A DNA stretch of 64,000 nt from Acanthosoma haemorrhoidale (taxonomy: Eukaryota > Arthropoda > Insecta > Hemiptera > Acanthosomatidae): assembly GCA_930367205.1 (NCBI GenBank), contig CAKNEZ010000011.1:557001-621000 (forward strand), read 5' to 3'. The position numbers and the translations under genes were made by a program. Below the pieces are notes generated by a model that worked only from the letters and a program-made list of their open reading frames with translations, was not told the origin of the DNA and made no database searches. Below, one piece after another: positions 33,420 to 44,598 of this stretch; position 1 is the stretch's first letter, and each line of letters opens with the position of its first letter.

Positions 33420-33964
33420 TTATTAGTTATTTCAACTTTGAATCAAAAGCGTCAACCTTTTTTTTTTTTATTTGTTAAATTATACTTTTTTGTTTTGCAC
33501 ATATGAATGGGTCACAGGAAAATACAATATAAGTCGTCTATTTTGTGCTTTTGGCGGGATATTGTAGCTCTCAGAAAGACGAATCGAATAGTGTGTATTG
33601 TTCAGGAGAAAAGCTAAACACCTAGTCAGGGGGAAAACGATATAATTACGATTTGGGGAAGAATTGTCTAACTCCTTATGTGGTGTAAGTAAACACACCC
33701 CTCTCTTTTATTTTATATACTGAATACTAATATAGTTTAATTTTGTGACTTACATTAATTTAAACAATATAATATGTTATTTTCATGAAAAAATTATTAT
33801 TTTCATATTGTTTTTTCTTACAGTATTTCGTTTTATATTTTTTATTTTTGGTAAATATGTTTATTTTTTACTACTCTACCAAACTGTGAGCATTGTATTC
33901 TCGTTAAAGCTAAAAAGACAAATTTGTATATGGTTTCTGTGCCTAAATTAATTCATTTTCACAC
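33420..33964. other. AT-rich stretch without recognised gene
   Basis: T-rich tracts and short ORFs only. Confidence 0.45.
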
Positions 33965-34575
33965 CAGCTCGGCTATATCCCTTCGGCTGAAACTGTTAAT
34001 ATATAAGAGCGTCCTGAGGCCAGCTTTACTGTTTGGGACACCACTCTTCCGATTCGAATAACTCGACTCCAGAGCTTCCAGAACAAAATCCTGCGCACGG
34101 CACTATGGCATACCCCTTTTCGTGATATGAAGGCTCCCGGCATCCACGAAAAGTTCGAAGTCCCCACCATCACCGAAGCCATCCAAAGAAGACACATAAA
34201 GTTTTTTGACTCGATGAAACATAGCCAAAACCCTCTATTCCGAGACATGACACCCCTATCGCTACCGGCAAGATGGCAACTCTCAAGATCTGGTAAAGCA
34301 GACCAAATGGCGCTTGACCCACCAACAACAAGCCTCTAACGGGCACCCAACACTGCTATCCGACTAAATAAGACTGCACTACATGCCTAAACAGACTCTA
34401 GGCTCAGCCTTCAGTGGACTCTCACCGTTGTACCGCAATTATCAACCTCTACCGAGGCTTCCCACTCCTTAATTCTCTCACACCACCTTCAAGCAGGTAC
34501 TCCTAGTACAAGGATCCGCTCTACCCAAATATCCCTTTATTTTTCCCTTATCCTTAATTAGAGAGCTAAGGAAAT
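33965..34575 (+). mobile_element. LINE-B RT C-terminus and 3' end
   Basis: The RT tail is readable in two frames: LKLLIYKSVLRPALLFGTPLF, then after a shift LQSFQNKILRTALW, and AIQRRHIKFFDSMKHSQNPL to LSLPARWQ. The matching 3' block (TCAACCTCTACCGAGGCTTC to AGAGAGCTAAGG) recurs at 38.4 kb. 5' truncated. Confidence 0.8.
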
Positions 34576-34799
34576 TTCGTGTTTATCAATGGAAGGAAGT
34601 TGGATATTAGAAATAGAAGATAAAACCTAGATGACTTTACGATAAAACCACTGATTTATTGGGATGAAATAAAACAATTGTTGACTACAACTAAATATTA
34701 ATATAAATTTTCTATTTATTAATTTTAAGCAAGGATGTCTTGTTCAAGCCTACCGAAGGAGGCCTGGCGAATTACGCTTTCAGGGCTTCGACCAAGGGC

Positions 34800-34915
34800 T
34801 TTTCTTTCTTCCTTTCTTTCTTCTCTCTTTCTTCTCTCTTTCTCTCTCTCTCCTCTCTTTCTTTTCTTTTTTTTTTCTCTCTTTCTCTCTCCTTCTTTTT
34901 TCTCACTCCTCTCCC
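34800..34915. repeat. (TTTC/TCTC)n low-complexity tract
   Basis: An imperfect pyrimidine-only run. The Lys/Glu/Arg-rich ORFs predicted on the other strand are artefacts of it. Confidence 0.9.
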
Positions 34916-34919
34916 AAGA

Positions 34920-37900
34920 ATCGATTTGCCCATATATTCCCCTCTTCCTCTCCAAAAATAGAGTGATCCCCCCAACTGTCGAAAAATAAAAATGTCTTTT
35001 CACACCTCCGCTTTCGCACGTGCTTCGCCAAGTAAAGGCCTCAGCACAATTCCAGGAGCAATGGCCTGGTTTATCCTCTCTCTGACCCAGGTCTGCTGTT
35101 AAAAGGATGTTTAGGCCTCTCTCTCTCTGATAACAGAGATATATGGTCTTATTAGTCTGTGAGTGTGTTTCAGTATGCAAAATCGCGCACCACAGTTTTG
35201 CTTCTGATTTTTGTCCAGGAAGTCCTACTGACCAGGAAACTGGATATCACCACCCTGGAATGTGCTAGGTTTTGACTATCTAGTTTTTTTTCTTCTAGTT
35301 TTTATCATTTGAAATTTGTTTACACCGATTACGGACTAAACTGTATTTTTTAAATGTATGCACATTCGAAATTAAGGATATAAAATGTGTTGAAACAGTA
35401 TTCACTGACATGCGATGGCAAAGGGCTCTTAGAAAGATAATAAATGACGGTGTGCTACTTGATACTAATTGATCAAATCTAGTATTTTTTTTTCTTTGTA
35501 CCGCATTTATAACTGACAATTAAATGTTTTAAACAAACATTTGATTTTTCGTTGAAATATGAGCTTCCTCGTCCCAGCCAAGAAGTAATTTCACATTTCT
35601 GTTTTTCAGCGACAACTCGAAAATAAATTCAATATCATTCCAGGAAATAAGGACAAATATAACTCGTGTAGCTAATGTTTCGAGTCAATATCAAATGGTT
35701 ATTTTGTTATTTGTTCAAAAAAGTGATTCTCAGTAACGATTGTGGTCTCACAAATAATATTAAGAGTCCTTCGTTAACATTAATGAAATATTTAATGACC
35801 TGCTTCCAGTTTACATCTAGAGATCTTTTGTATGCGAGCGCCTCATCAAACAAAATTTAGTTTATGACTGTTGTAAAAACAAATTAACGTTATCTGCAGG
35901 AGCAGTTACTTGGTTTATTGTTTAAGTTATTCACGGTCTGTTCCTGAGGCTAAGGTCTCAGTCGATATGAGCTGCTTCTCCCGTCTCGAAGGGCTCGGCA
36001 GCCCTTGACAAGTTAACACGTGGCCACTTAAAACTAACGAATCAAACTGCTTCTTCGAACTGGCAGACATTTTGTCGGTCTGTCTGTCTGTCGGATGGCA
36101 TAATAAAGCATACATGTTATTGGCAAAGATGGTTGGTGGGTGGCTTTAACCCAATAAATAGAGGGGGGGGTCTTTTATGGTGCAATAGTTGAAAAAACTT
36201 CTTAAAATGAGAACCAGGCGAGTTCTAAAGTCCTAGAACCACTGCCATAATAGTAATTTGTACACATCTATTATACTCACCCAATCACACTGTTACTGCT
36301 AAACTACTTACTTACTAAAACTAAACTAATTACTGCTACCTTTAATTGTTCTTCTAACTGCCCTAAACTGATTTAAATATATGTATATAATTGTGAAGTG
36401 CAATGAGCTGATTTAAACACTAAGCACACTTCAAGGATTTAAACATTGTTTAGATTCAAGCCTGGCTCCATTTAAGGTTTATGAGCTTTTTTCTTCTTTT
36501 TCTTCAAGCAGAGGAAGATAGAAAAGGAGATGGATTAGCCAACCACCACAATCATCAAGTAACGTACCCTTAAAATACCCATTGGATTAAAACCACCAGA
36601 AGTTTATGGGAAAAATTCCCTTTCCCACGCACTATCCCAATATCATTCCCTAATTTTGGCTATCAACCCCCATTTTACAACCATTAAAATAAAGCATATT
36701 AGATTGAAAAGCTGATTTATAATAAACAGGTTGCTTCCATTGGCCACTACTTTAATTTAGTATAATAAATTACTGTAGGCTAGCAACAATTGAGGCATTT
36801 TTAAATTGAATTAAATCTTGTTTTCATTGTACGCTTAGAATAACATAAGGAAATCAAATATATAAGTTTATGTAATTAAATGGAATAACTTTAAATAAAA
36901 TATTTAAAAATACCAAAGGATGCATGTATCTGTAGAAACGCACAATATTTTTTTATTTCCTTAAATTATATATATATATATATTAGGATACATTTTGATA
37001 TACCGGTTTTCACGTAAGTACCCAGGATACAAGGAACCATCATTCGGCAAAATAATATAATATTATTGATATAAATTCCACTATTACAGTCAGAACTTAA
37101 CAGAGCAGCACTTATTGTACTAATTGTGGTAAGTTCTGCTCTCAACAGATTAACATAATTAAACCAAACTAGTTCTCGTTAGTAGTAATTAAGTTTTTGG
37201 CTAGTTAAATATGTTTTTAGCTAATTAAGATTTTGTTGTTTTTTTGTTTTGTTAAGTATGATAATACTTTAATTAGTTCAAAATGTTTATACTAAGAAAA
37301 ATTTTGACTGAAATATCAAATGTACTGTGTGATCATTTTCACCTTTTTACATGGAAGTACATCATAATGATAATAGCTCTTTATTTTTTCATGAATGGTT
37401 AATAAAAATGAATCAATGTTCACTACGTATATATAAAAAAAAGGCTAGAAAAAGTTCCTTGTTTATTTTTTAGTTCTGAAGTGTGACAGTTGGTGGCTCT
37501 GATTAAGGTGGGTTAGGATTAAAGTAAAACAGCTGTAGTGTGATTGTGACGTGTACCAACACTTGTAGACTAGAGGGCTTGTATCACACAGAAAAAAAAA
37601 ATCACATCATAAAGTAAAATGTCTACTAAGTTCGTTAGATATTCGTTTTATTCATATTCATGAAAATGCTCCGAAGAGACTTGAACGTGTCAAGAAAACA
37701 ATCGTCCGGAGACAAAAAACATTTCAGGTTTATTGTCAATAAATGAAACATACACTGTACGTAGGTAACACGCGTATGCTCCAAGATTGTTCGCCACTTT
37801 TGAGAATATTTTGTCACACTGACCAAGACTTTGAGAACAAACTAGTGGATGCCTGCGACAACTTTACCAGCTCATAAACATAGTACATACTTGTACAAAA

Positions 37901-38010
37901 GTATGTTACTGACCTGACAAAAAACAAAGAGAAAAGCTTCAGAAGAGACACTATGGCCGTCTACTTTTGTCTCCAGGGGCAGTCACTACCTCATCAATCT
38001 AGGAGAGAAT
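34920..38010. other. Gene-poor AT-rich stretch
   Basis: No recognised exon or complete element over about 3 kb. Small GC-richer islands (35930-36110) and isolated short ORFs lack any recognisable motif. Confidence 0.4.
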
Positions 38011-38014
38011 AAAA

Positions 38015-38096
38015 CCCAGTATTTAATCTATCTAACCCAGTATTTAATCTATCTAACCCAGTATTTAATCTATCTAACCCAGTATTTAATCTATCC
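38015..38096. repeat. 21-bp minisatellite, four units
   Basis: The unit CCCAGTATTTAATCTATCTAA starts at 38015, 38036, 38057 and 38078; the last copy is incomplete at its end. Copies are identical by eye. Confidence 0.95.
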
Positions 38097-38127
38097 AAGC
38101 CAGGCATACAATTATTTATATGTATTT

Positions 38128-38427
38128 ATTTTAGTCTCTTATTATATATATTTCTTTTTTCTTTCATAGCCCCTTTAAATTTACAGGTAATTATAGATCC
38201 TCAGGCGAATCTATTTACAAATTATTTTTGTATTTCCTGTAGCATCACTACATTATATACAGGTTTTGTTATTTTATAGAAATTATATAATGAATAAACA
38301 AGTATAATGATATACACTATACGACTGTACTAAACTGACTAATAAAGGTGATGGGGCTCACCTTTTTGATCAACCTTAAAACTAACTTACATACTAATTC
38401 TTATCCTAATTTTTCCCCGACAGTCAA
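38128..38427 (-). mobile_element. LINE-B 3'UTR (subfamily with TGATCAAAAAGGTGAGCC)
   Basis: Reverse complement of the 3'UTR seen at 41.5 and 47.0 kb: GGTGAGCCCCATCACC, AAAACCTGTATATAATGTAG, GATGCTACAGGAAATACA, and an A-rich tail on the left. 5' truncated at about 38427. Confidence 0.85.
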
Positions 38428-38429
38428 CA

Positions 38430-38582
38430 ATCAACCTCTACCGAGGCTTCCCACACTCCTTAATTCCCTCACACCACCTTCAAGCAGGTACTCCTAGTAC
38501 AAGGATCCGCTCAACCCAAATATCCCTTTATTTTTCCCTCATCCTTAATCTTATAATTAGAGAGCTAAGGAAAAAAAAAACT
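38430..38582 (+). mobile_element. LINE-B-related 3' end with poly(A)
   Basis: Homologous to 34440-34570 and ending in a run of ten A. It begins a few bases from the 5' end of the opposite-strand LINE-B piece, giving a head-to-head pair of truncated 3' ends. Confidence 0.78.
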
Positions 38583-39780
38583 ACTATTATGTATCATTAT
38601 AATGTAGTAATTATACAGGAGTTAAATCCTGAGATATAATTAACGACTACACAAAAGCTCCATTAAATATAATTACATTATGATATAGAGTTTATAGAGA
38701 TGTATAATTAAGGTATTTTATGCCTTAAACAGATAACCTCACTTCTGCAATAAACAGGGAAGTTTACTGTGTTAGCTTAGGACTAAAAATGAGATGAGGG
38801 GACACAAATTTAAATCCTACATTTTTACTTTATTGATAATTTATTCAAATGGTAAACATGGGGGTACAGTTAAATAAAAAAAAATATGGTATTTATGGAA
38901 CTATAATCAATTTATTAATAAACTCACAATTTTTTTTTTCACATGCGTGTCTGTCTGTCTAGCTTCCTTGGTTCTGGAAGATGTGTATATTTTCAAAAAA
39001 ACTCATTGTTCCTTGCCAACGATTTTGGTTTTACCAGGTTGTATAAGTCCAAACCGTTTCATCTTTCGCCTTTTGGTGAGTCCACAAGGTGGATCAGTGT
39101 CTTCATAGCCCCTCCATCGCGTTTTCACACTCCCAGTAAGGACCTCATTACAAACTTTCCTTCTTCAAATATTAATCTGGATTGAGCAATTAATTCTAAA
39201 CAGTTAAGTCTGCTACAAAAGTAAAATTCATCATTCCACCACATAATAAAGTGCGGTAACCATTTGCTTTATAAATATTTTTAAATTAGTACGACTCCAT
39301 AACTTCACCATTCAGTGTTGTCTACATTGATGTGGTTCGTTATAAATACTGACAACAAAATTAAAAGCGATCTATTTCCCAAATTGGTAGAGTAAAAACA
39401 ATCATTTGCTAATATGAAGTGCATCTTGTCCTAAAACAAAAAAAACTTTTGGTTACGAATAAGCATTTTATTAAAGTACACAGTGATGAAAATATACATA
39501 AAAACCTAACAGATAAATCTATGCATACAGAAAAACATCTCTTCATAATATTTTATGCCTTAAACCTTTATGTTTGTGTGATTAATTTATAAATGTATAT
39601 TTATAATGTGTATGATTATCGCATTTGAAATATCTAGGATATAATCAATTGATACTCTGTGTAACATAATTATTCTAGTGAACCTTCGTCTGTCAAATAT
39701 TATCTTTAGAAACTTATTTTGGATTATGTGAATGAAGTTCGAGGGGCTTTACATAAAATTCTTAGTTATGTAATAGCATA
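38583..39780. other. AT-rich stretch without recognised gene
   Basis: Only short ORFs (for example 38943-39185) without recognisable relatives. Confidence 0.4.
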
Positions 39781-39789
39781 CTTTTTTTA

Positions 39790-40350
39790 ATTTAAAGAAA
39801 TATAAATAAGAACCCTATGTATGTACATAATTGAAATAAAGGGTGTAGATGACTCAATATCGAAGAGACGAAATCCCCCCTGGAACAATTTGACATTCCA
39901 CACTTCCTCCAACCTACTTTGGTAGCTCGCCAAGCCGCCGTCAAAAGGACAAGAAGCCTCGTTTCCAGGAACAACGGGGGCGCAGAAACTTTGAAAAAAA
40001 ATAAGAGAGGCGGCCACAGAGGGGGCAAAAAGCAGGGGTGGCTACCCTTAACGAAGAAGGAGAAGATGAGGTGAAGATCCGGCAACATGGGAGATGTGTT
40101 CTCTTTTTAGCAGTCTACCGGTCCCCGCACAATTCTGCCTACGTCAATGGCCTCCCTGAGACCGCTAGTCTATCGGCTCCCGATGTAGGCTGCCGCTGCT
40201 CTAGGCGTTACTGCTATGCAGGAACCTGTTCCGGGAGGTCACAGTTCTTATGTCGTTACAGCCTGCCTGTCTGCCCAGGCCTACCTGCTCCAAAAGTACC
40301 GCCTCAGTATCCCACGTTACAATCAGTTCCAGGTTACCTTTAAACCGTGA
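39790..40350 (+). other. GC-richer block with possible exons
   Basis: At 39870-40100 a plus-strand frame is strongly basic (KKNKRGGHRGGKKQGW). At 40205-40350 another frame looks coding (separate entry). The block contrasts with the AT-rich flanks and might be a host exon cluster or an unrecognised retroelement. Confidence 0.35.
40205..40350 (+). CDS. Candidate terminal exon, unidentified
   Basis: After an acceptor-like CTGCTCTAG the frame reads VTAMQEPVPGGHSSYVVTA, then CLSAQAYLLQKYRLSIPRYN and ends QFQVTFKP with a stop at 40348-40350. Competing frames across it are also open, so coding status is uncertain. Confidence 0.3.
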
Positions 40351-41030
40351 ACAGTTTCGAAAACGAGGTTACAGCGATGAATACGACTTGTTTCTAACTA
40401 CACTCAATGCTGATATGTTAATTTTCGTTGAACCTTTCAATTCAATTTTTTTTTTTTAACATTTTTCATCCTTAAGTTCATACATAGGGTATTTCAAATT
40501 AAATTACGTTTCTGTTTATGATATTAAAGCTCAATGAAATCCGGGACCAAGTGATAGGAAACGACGCCCACTCATGAGGGCAGAGCGTGAGGATCTGGGA
40601 CCGTTGTAATACGAAGCGGAATGTCAACAACAATAGGTGATAAATAACAGTTTCAAAACTAGATTTCCTTAATAAATAGTATTTTAATTTAAATCATAGT
40701 TTTCTGAGCGTGCTCAAGTTTGCAGGTCCAAACAATTTAATTTGTAAGAAATAGCCATCTTGAATCAATATCTAATTGGAAAATACTTAAAACTCTAAAA
40801 ATTAATAGTCCTACTGCTGATATGTATAACCATGTCGGTTCAGTGTAACATTTTTATCACCAGGCAGACTACAAGGGAAGAGTTCAGTGCCAACCAATCA
40901 AATATTTAAACAAGTTTTAAGACAACTCACGAGTTGCTAACGTAAGATGCTTAATGTTATTCACGTCCCGAAAGAACAAAATGCCTTGGAGGATGGAGTG
41001 AGTAAAATCAGTCAGCCGGGCGATAATGAG
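40351..41030. other. AT-rich stretch without recognised gene
   Basis: Nothing recognised. Confidence 0.45.
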
Positions 41031-41039
41031 TGCCTGTCC

Positions 41040-41735
41040 AAAAGGGGAAAAAATCCTTGCCAAAATCGTACAGTATAGGAGGGCAAGAGAACTCACCAGC
41101 TTTCTCAATGTACTCAATCTGGGTATACAAATACATAGGCATCTCCATTTCTCTACTCATTTTAGTAATCAAATAGAAAAATTACGGCGCAAGTCTTACC
41201 GGCTATCGCACTTGCTAACTTCACCCAACCTGTCGCTTCGTCTCAAACTGATGACCCATAAATGTGTCCTCCGACCAGCTCTGGTGTACGGTGCCCCGCT
41301 ATTTACCCACTTGGCTGACGCTACAGCCAAATGTCTCCAACATTTCCAGAATGGGAACATATGAAAAGTGGTTTGACACACCTCTTTCGAGAGGTTAAAC
41401 CGAGGTGTGCAGTCGGTGGGTGAGTTCATCCGCCGGAGACACATCAAGTTTTTTGACTCGTTGCAGCATCTAACAAACCCAGCTAACACTATGACCCCAC
41501 CACCATTCCCACATCGATAGCAACAGACTATCGGGGAAAAGTTGGGTTAAGAATGAGTATGTAAGTTAGTTTTAAGTTTGTTCAAAAAGGTGAGCCTTTT
41601 TTGTAAAATAACAAAACCTGTATAAAAGTGTAGTGATGCTACAGGAAATACAAAAATAATTTGTAAATAGATTCGCCCGAGGTTCTATAATTATATATAA
41701 TTATCTGTAAATTTAAAAGAGCTATGAAAGAAAAA
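41040..41735 (+). mobile_element. LINE-B RT C-terminus and 3'UTR
   Basis: An open frame from 41026 to 41364 carries SYRLSHLLTSPNLSLRLKLM and VLRPALVYGAPLFTHLADA, ending at a stop just after QHFQNG. The tail continues with FIRRRHIKFFDSLQHLTNP to a stop near 41520. The 3'UTR has a deletion just after GGTGAGCC. Comparison with the 1.4 kb copy identifies the in-frame stop there. Confidence 0.85.
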
Positions 41736-42695
41736 ATAAATAATATTGAGTGTCCATGGCCCGGGTGTCTGGGACAGAATCAAGTCGAGGATACGTCGAC
41801 GGTGAAGAGAAGCAGAAGAAGAGGTAGAGGAAAAAATAAACTAAGAAAGCAAAATGGAAAAGGCATAAATAAAAATAGAACAAGAAGCGAAAATAAAGAA
41901 ACAAAAACTCGGTCGGATCTGACTCCTATCGCGGTCACAACAGACCTGTTACACCCACCTTGAGTCTTATTACTCGATTAGTCTTTACTAACTGTTGCTC
42001 TTCGCTACTCCTTAGCGGGAGGCACATCGTAAGGGACGTCTCCCCGAAGATGGAGGGTATGGACAGGCCTCGTCACAGCTAACAGGAATCGCTTTTTTTT
42101 TTTAACCCCATTACCCATAGCATACCCATATATGTTCTAAATATATATTAAAAAACCTAAACAAAAAAAAAACGGTTTTTATAAGCCTTATAAGAAGGCA
42201 AGCCTTCAAGGAAAAAAGATTGTCCATTGCCTGTCCTGTTGCCAATCACTAGGACATAAGTGCACGAAGTAAAGCAAGCTACTAGTCACTCACTTACAAA
42301 CCACGAACCTTCGGCAGCCTCTGGATCTGAACAACAACTATACGACTTTTAATAAAACATTGGAATCGACTAACTGACTTAGAATGTTTAGTGATAGCTT
42401 AAAACATGTTGTTTGATGCAAAGTGCTAAGGAAAAATACATTCTTGACCTGGCATCAATTGACATTTGTGATTACTACTTACATAGTTACTGGCTGATGA
42501 ATTATTTATTCCCATTGCATAAATACACATACCTATATATTTTTATTAGTACAATTTTTTATTTATGTTAAGTGTCCGGACAGTACTTGAAAGTTCGTAA
42601 AGATGGTGGGTATTAGGAGAGAGCGAATTCCAGAGAGTAGTAAGCAAAGAAGGACCGATCGCATTTGTTTTATTTCAAAACCCCTTTATTCAAAA
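41736..42695. other. Stretch without firm annotation
   Basis: A Lys/Arg-rich plus-strand ORF (41724-41963, KRSRRRGRGKNKLRKQ) is compositionally biased and unassigned. The rest is AT-rich. Confidence 0.35.
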
Positions 42696-42699
42696 TTTG

Positions 42700-42941
<242 letters not shown>

Positions 42942-43140
42942 CTAAACCCCATGAAGTTATATAATGAAAATATTAAAAGAAACTTTGCAAATTTCTCCTT
43001 ATCCTGCTATGCACAGATGCATTTGAAGGAGTTCATGTTACTCAACAATACAGATTGTGGTTAATAGGCAAATGCTATGAATACAAATCTAGGTGATGGG
43101 GCTCACCTTCGGTTACTGCTGCAGTTTTGTGGGCATGAGT
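42942..43140 (-). mobile_element. LINE-B 3'UTR with long poly(A) tail
   Basis: In minus orientation: CTGCAGCAGTAACCGAAGG, TGAGCCCCATCACC, ACCACAATCTGTATTGTTGA, CATCTGTGCATAGCAGGA, then ATGGGGTTTAG and the A run. The same 3'UTR type lies in the tandem unit at 1.9-2.1 kb. Confidence 0.82.
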
Positions 43141-43550
43141 ATAAAAGTCAGAGTGTCGGGATCTTGTGTTCCGGGAGTGGCCTGAGGATTTGAACTGTAG
43201 AATATTGTATGTATTAGTAATCAGGAAGAATGATAATTGATGGTTTGAGTATGGAATGAAGCGAGGAAATATTGTGCAAGGAAAGTGATGGGAAAACAAG
43301 TCCTTAAGACAAATCTAACGAAACAATTGATGATTCGCTTTAACTTGACCCACCAAGACCCTCATACACCACACTCAACCATAGTCAAGGGAGGATATGC
43401 TTATATGTTCCTTAGTCTTCTTTTCCCCTTTGTCCATTTCCTTTGTGGCTTTGTTCGTGAGACTGTACATAGTCGAGTAGCAACTAACTCTGTGACGGAC
43501 AGTTAAGGTCTTCGCAAATGCAGGTGATTTAACGTAACCGTTCCCGAATA
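43141..43550. other. Stretch without recognised gene
   Basis: May continue the 5' side of the minus-strand LINE-B copy; no RT motif could be read. Confidence 0.4.
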
Positions 43551-43555
43551 GACAC

Positions 43556-43900
43556 TCATAACATATGTAAACTATATAAAATAATTACTGGAGTATAATA
43601 ATTACCTATAATCGTTTTTTGTTTTTTTGGTGGCAATACAATAATACTTGTTGATTTCCATGGAATCAGATACGCTTGTTTGCTAATATATATAACGTAA
43701 GTTCCACCGTCTTGTGGCTCACCATCGTCTGCTGCAGGATTTGCCTCATCTTCTTCAAATAAACCATATGGCTCTTTGCTATCTCGTTCTGCAAGGAATC
43801 TGAAATTCCATCCAAGGCGATATTCAATTGGACGCATCCTGGTTGTGAGCTGACAATTTACGCCACCGAAATTGTAATTGTGTAAAATAATCATTAACAT
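43556..43900 (-). CDS. Unidentified ORF, 114 codons
   Basis: A minus-strand frame starting MLMIILHNYNFGGVN, with a middle part that looks like real protein (RPIEYRLGWNFRFLAERDS, then an acidic stretch GLFEEDEANPAADDGEPQDG, then TYVIYISKQAYLIPW). A Lys-rich LPPKKQK follows. The start codon lies inside the tandem repeat unit beginning at 43867. No family recognised; it could be part of a mobile element. Confidence 0.35.
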   Translation of the reverse strand: MLMIILHNYNFGGVNCQLTTRMRPIEYRLGWNFRFLAERDSKEPYGLFEEDEANPAADDGEPQDGGTYVIYISKQAYLIPWKSTSIIVLPPKKQKTIIGNYYTPVIILYSLHML

Positions 43901-44233
43901 TGCGGGCCATTTTCAGAAGCAATCATTCACTTCAAATAACCCCGAATGAATGAATAATGAGTCAGATGATTCGTGTTGGACATATAAAACCCAGACAATG
44001 GGTCGTTAATGTTTGTAAAGTTTCTTAAACTCAATAATGAAGTTCATCAGACTAAAACTAAACTTATCGTGTGTCATAAAAAAAAAATCACCAAGTGACC
44101 TAGTTAAATTATAATTTAATTATATTACTATTGTCCCAAGGTAGAGCCTCTACTTTCATACATGGGATGATCATCTTACATTTGTTTGTCTGTATGTTCT
44201 ATGGTGGGGGATAAGTATATCCTACAGTTCTTC
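43867..44233. repeat. 367-bp tandem duplication, copy 1
   Basis: Direct repeat of the next segment with a few substitutions and one short indel near the end. Begins CGAAATTGTAATTGTG. Confidence 0.95.
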
Positions 44234-44598
44234 GAAATTGTAATTGTGTAAAATAATCATTAACATTGCGGGCCATTTTCAGAAGCAATCATTCACTTCA
44301 AATAACCCCGAATGAATGAATAATGAGTCAGATGATTCGTGTTGGACATATAAAACCCAGACAATGGGTCGTTAATGTTTGTAAAGTTTCTTAAACTCAA
44401 TAATGAAGTTCATCAGACTAAAACTAAACTTATCGTGTGTCATAAAAAAAAAATCACCAAGTGACCTAGTTAAATTATAATTTAATTATATTACTATTGT
44501 CCCAAGGTAGAGGCTCTACTTTCATACATGGGATGATCATCTTACATTTGTTTGTCTGTATGTTCCATGGTGGGGGAAAAGTATATCCTACAGTTCTT
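44234..44598. repeat. 367-bp tandem duplication, copy 2
   Basis: Second copy. Differences include GAGCCTC/GAGGCTC and TCTATGG/TCCATGG. Only copy 1 abuts the ORF at 43556-43900. Confidence 0.95.

Noticed and set aside
34725..35180. 151-codon Lys/Glu-rich ORF
   Set aside because: Its bulk is encoded by a TTTC/TCTC low-complexity tract.
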